Positions 6,293 through 6,905 of a stretch of DNA of 6,905 bases are shown piece after piece. How positions within the stretch are numbered: position 1 is the first letter of the stretch; each line of letters opens with the position of its first letter. Both the position numbers and the translations under genes were made by a program. Where the stretch lies: NCBI GenBank assembly GCA_003486225.1, contig DNGN01000135.1:1-6905 (forward strand). The letters run 5' to 3'. The DNA is from Chloroflexota bacterium. Lineage in GTDB: Bacteria; Chloroflexota; Anaerolineae; Anaerolineales; UBA11579. The notes beneath the pieces were generated by a model. That model made no database searches. It saw only the letters and a program-made list of their open reading frames with translations, and was not told the origin of the DNA.

Positions 6293-6305
6293 TTTACCCG
6301 GTAAA
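6293..6305. repeat. 13-base palindrome in the promoter spacer, candidate operator
   Basis: TTTACC-C-GGTAAA is a perfect 6-base-arm dyad around a single C. It sits between the candidate -35 and -10 of the SRPBCC-PDZ-DinB gene, a classic repressor position. The binding protein is unknown. The regulator at 3696-4820 is a possible candidate, but its own promoter does not carry the same palindrome. Confidence 0.4.
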
Positions 6306-6311
6306 AATTTT

Positions 6312-6325
6312 GGTGGTTATCCACC
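6312..6325. repeat. Short perfect hairpin upstream of the SRPBCC-PDZ-DinB promoter
   Basis: GGTGG-TTAT-CCACC is a 5-base stem with a 4-base loop just upstream of the candidate -35. Its role is unclear; it may be a second protein-binding dyad. The 6263-6472 gap otherwise holds the promoter, the 13-base palindrome and the hairpin at 6437-6464; I see no convincing gene in it. Confidence 0.25.
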
Positions 6326-6436
6326 TAGTCATTTGTGGACACCGCTTGCTCTGTGCTGCACCGCCCGGCATTTGTAAAATGGTATCTCAGCGTAATTTCT
6401 CTTGGCATTTAATAATCGTCCTAAGCACGCCCTAAA

Positions 6437-6464
6437 CCCGCTGGAGAAATAAATTTCCAGCGGG
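6437..6464 (-). terminator. Strong hairpin after the small-ORF pair, probable terminator
   Basis: CCCGCTGGA (6437-6445) and TCCAGCGGG (6456-6464) form a perfect, mostly G+C 9-base stem with a 10-base loop. It begins 8 bases after the stop codon of the 51-residue small ORF, exactly where a minus-strand terminator is expected. Only TTTA follows on the minus strand, so it may be a weak intrinsic terminator or a 3'-end RNA-stabilising structure. It separates the small-ORF unit from the promoter of the next gene. Confidence 0.55.
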
Positions 6465-6472
6465 CATTTGGC

Positions 6473-6628
6473 CTAATAAATATCGATCTCGATCTGGTAG
6501 TTCTCTGTAGTGATGACAACTCTGACCGCATCTGGCGGTATGCATTCTTCCACGGGGTCAGGGTACTCTTCAGGGGCTACCGGAAACGCGAGCAGGGGAT
6601 TTAAACAAGGTGCTTCTTTCTGTTCCAT
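6473..6628 (-). CDS. Small acidic proline-rich Cys-containing peptide (51 aa), unknown function
   Basis: A 51-residue ORF that I do not recognise. It begins MEQKEAPCLNPLLAFP, has a proline- and glutamate-rich middle (APEEYPDPVEECIPP at 18-32), and ends in a beta-like stretch, RVVITTENYQIEIDIY (36-51). By count it has 8 prolines, two cysteines (C8, C29), 11 Asp/Glu and only two Lys/Arg, so it is strongly acidic. There is no signal peptide or membrane segment. The ATG at 6628 has AGGAG (6636-6640) 7 bases upstream. It lies 28 bases after a second small ORF on the same strand and is followed at once by a strong hairpin, so the pair looks like a genuine short operon. Possible roles include a modified-peptide precursor or a small binding protein, but nothing in the window favours one. 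Confidence 0.6.
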   Translation of the reverse strand: MEQKEAPCLNPLLAFPVAPEEYPDPVEECIPPDAVRVVITTENYQIEIDIY

Positions 6629-6656
6629 CACAGGACTCCTAAACATCAGTCTCCGC

Positions 6657-6830
6657 CTAAAAGATCTCTCGGTGATAATACGGCGAAGCGGTCTCTTCCA
6701 ACTCGGCCCCAGGTGGAGATGTGATCGTTCGGGGGGCTTCGGTCGGGGCCTGGTCGTCGAACTGCAAACAGCAATGCTGTGGGTCGATCTCGGCCTGACA
6801 GGTATTCGGGTAAATTTCTTTTTGCTTCAT
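6657..6830 (-). CDS. Small acidic Cys-containing peptide (57 aa), unknown function
   Basis: A 57-residue ORF that I do not recognise. It begins MKQKEIYPNTCQAEID, has a Cys pair next to His (QHCCLQFDD at 18-26), a Pro/Thr-rich middle (APTEAPRTITSPPGAELEE at 28-46) and ends SPYYHREIF. It contains three cysteines (C11, C20, C21), 7 prolines, two histidines and 10 Asp/Glu against four Lys/Arg. There is no signal peptide or membrane segment. The ATG at 6830 has AAAGG (6839-6843) 8 bases upstream. It shares the start pattern M-x-Q-K-E with the next small ORF downstream (6473-6628), which hints at common origin or processing, though five residues is little evidence. The genes upstream lie outside the window, so the context that could explain it is missing. 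Confidence 0.58.
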   Translation of the reverse strand: MKQKEIYPNTCQAEIDPQHCCLQFDDQAPTEAPRTITSPPGAELEETASPYYHREIF

Positions 6831-6848
6831 CTAAATTGCCTTTCGGGG

Positions 6849-6868
6849 GTCAGCGCAGAATAACTGAC
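6849..6868. repeat. Weak inverted repeat upstream of the 57-codon small ORF
   Basis: GTCAG (6849-6853) and CTGAC (6864-6868) form a perfect 5-base stem with a 10-base loop, just upstream of the ribosome binding site of the small ORF at 6657-6830. It could be a leader hairpin or chance. Confidence 0.2.
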
Positions 6869-6905
6869 GGATCGCCTGGGTAATTTACAGATAACTTAGA
6901 TTTAT
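6850..6905 (-). other. Possible 3' end of an upstream gene at the right edge
   Basis: One minus-strand frame is open from the window edge to TGA at 6850-6852, reading ...SVNYPGDPSVILR, and stops 19 bases before the small-ORF start at 6830. Seventeen open codons are too few to call a gene. If real, the small ORFs belong to a longer operon; if not, this stretch is a leader or promoter region, although no clear promoter is visible in it. Confidence 0.15.

Noticed and set aside
6317..6325. TTATCCACC, one base from a DnaA box
   Set aside because: It is a single site, part of a short hairpin, with no cluster of boxes, AT-rich unwinding element or dnaA/dnaN neighbours, so an origin is not supported.
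6325..6408. Minus-strand ORF of 27 codons (start MPREITLRYHF) between the hairpin and the SRPBCC-PDZ-DinB promoter
   Set aside because: It has no ribosome binding site at a workable distance and is short enough to be chance.
6510..6863. Plus-strand open frame of 117 codons across the small-ORF region
   Set aside because: It starts at GTG without a ribosome binding site, resembles no family, and is antisense to two minus-strand small ORFs that both have ribosome binding sites and a terminal hairpin.

Overview
The window looks like a bacterial chromosomal segment of about half G+C. The best guess for its source is Chloroflexota, class Anaerolineae. That guess rests on the style of the proteins: an ATP-cone/nucleoside-kinase fusion, a long ArsR-type regulator with a large non-DNA-binding N-terminal part, and a cytoplasmic SRPBCC-PDZ-DinB fusion. 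It is an inference and not proof. No rRNA, tRNA, CRISPR array, insertion sequence or phage gene is visible.

Layout from left to right. (1) Positions 1-1153, minus strand: an enoyl-CoA hydratase gene (374-1153) is followed 20 bases later by the first 117 codons of an AAC(3)-family N-acetyltransferase, which starts at TTG and runs off the left edge. (2) Positions 1154-1436: a divergent intergenic region with one perfect TATAAT facing each way. (3) Positions 1437-2780, plus strand: a nucleoside kinase of the uridine-kinase/P-loop type with an N-terminal ATP-cone, the only plus-strand gene. (4) Positions 2777-4820, minus strand: an ArsR-type winged-helix regulator and an EamA/DMT-type ten-helix transporter in one overlapping operon. 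The transporter meets the kinase tail to tail with a 4-base overlap. (5) Positions 5034-6251, minus strand: a three-domain SRPBCC-PDZ-DinB protein with a TTG start and a strong ribosome binding site. Its promoter carries a 13-base palindrome. (6) Positions 6473-6830, minus strand: two tandem small ORFs of 57 and 51 codons, each with its own ribosome binding site, followed by a strong hairpin. They encode acidic, proline-rich, cysteine-containing peptides that I do not recognise.

How the parts may work together. All genes except the kinase are on the minus strand, in at least four likely transcription units. The regulator-transporter pair suggests that the regulator controls the transporter and itself. 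The SRPBCC-PDZ-DinB protein lies just upstream of the regulator, and ArsR-type regulators are often found beside SRPBCC genes, but a separate promoter before the regulator suggests that the two units can be expressed independently. The parts most worth a second look are the small-peptide pair, the SRPBCC-PDZ-DinB fusion and the ATP-cone kinase.
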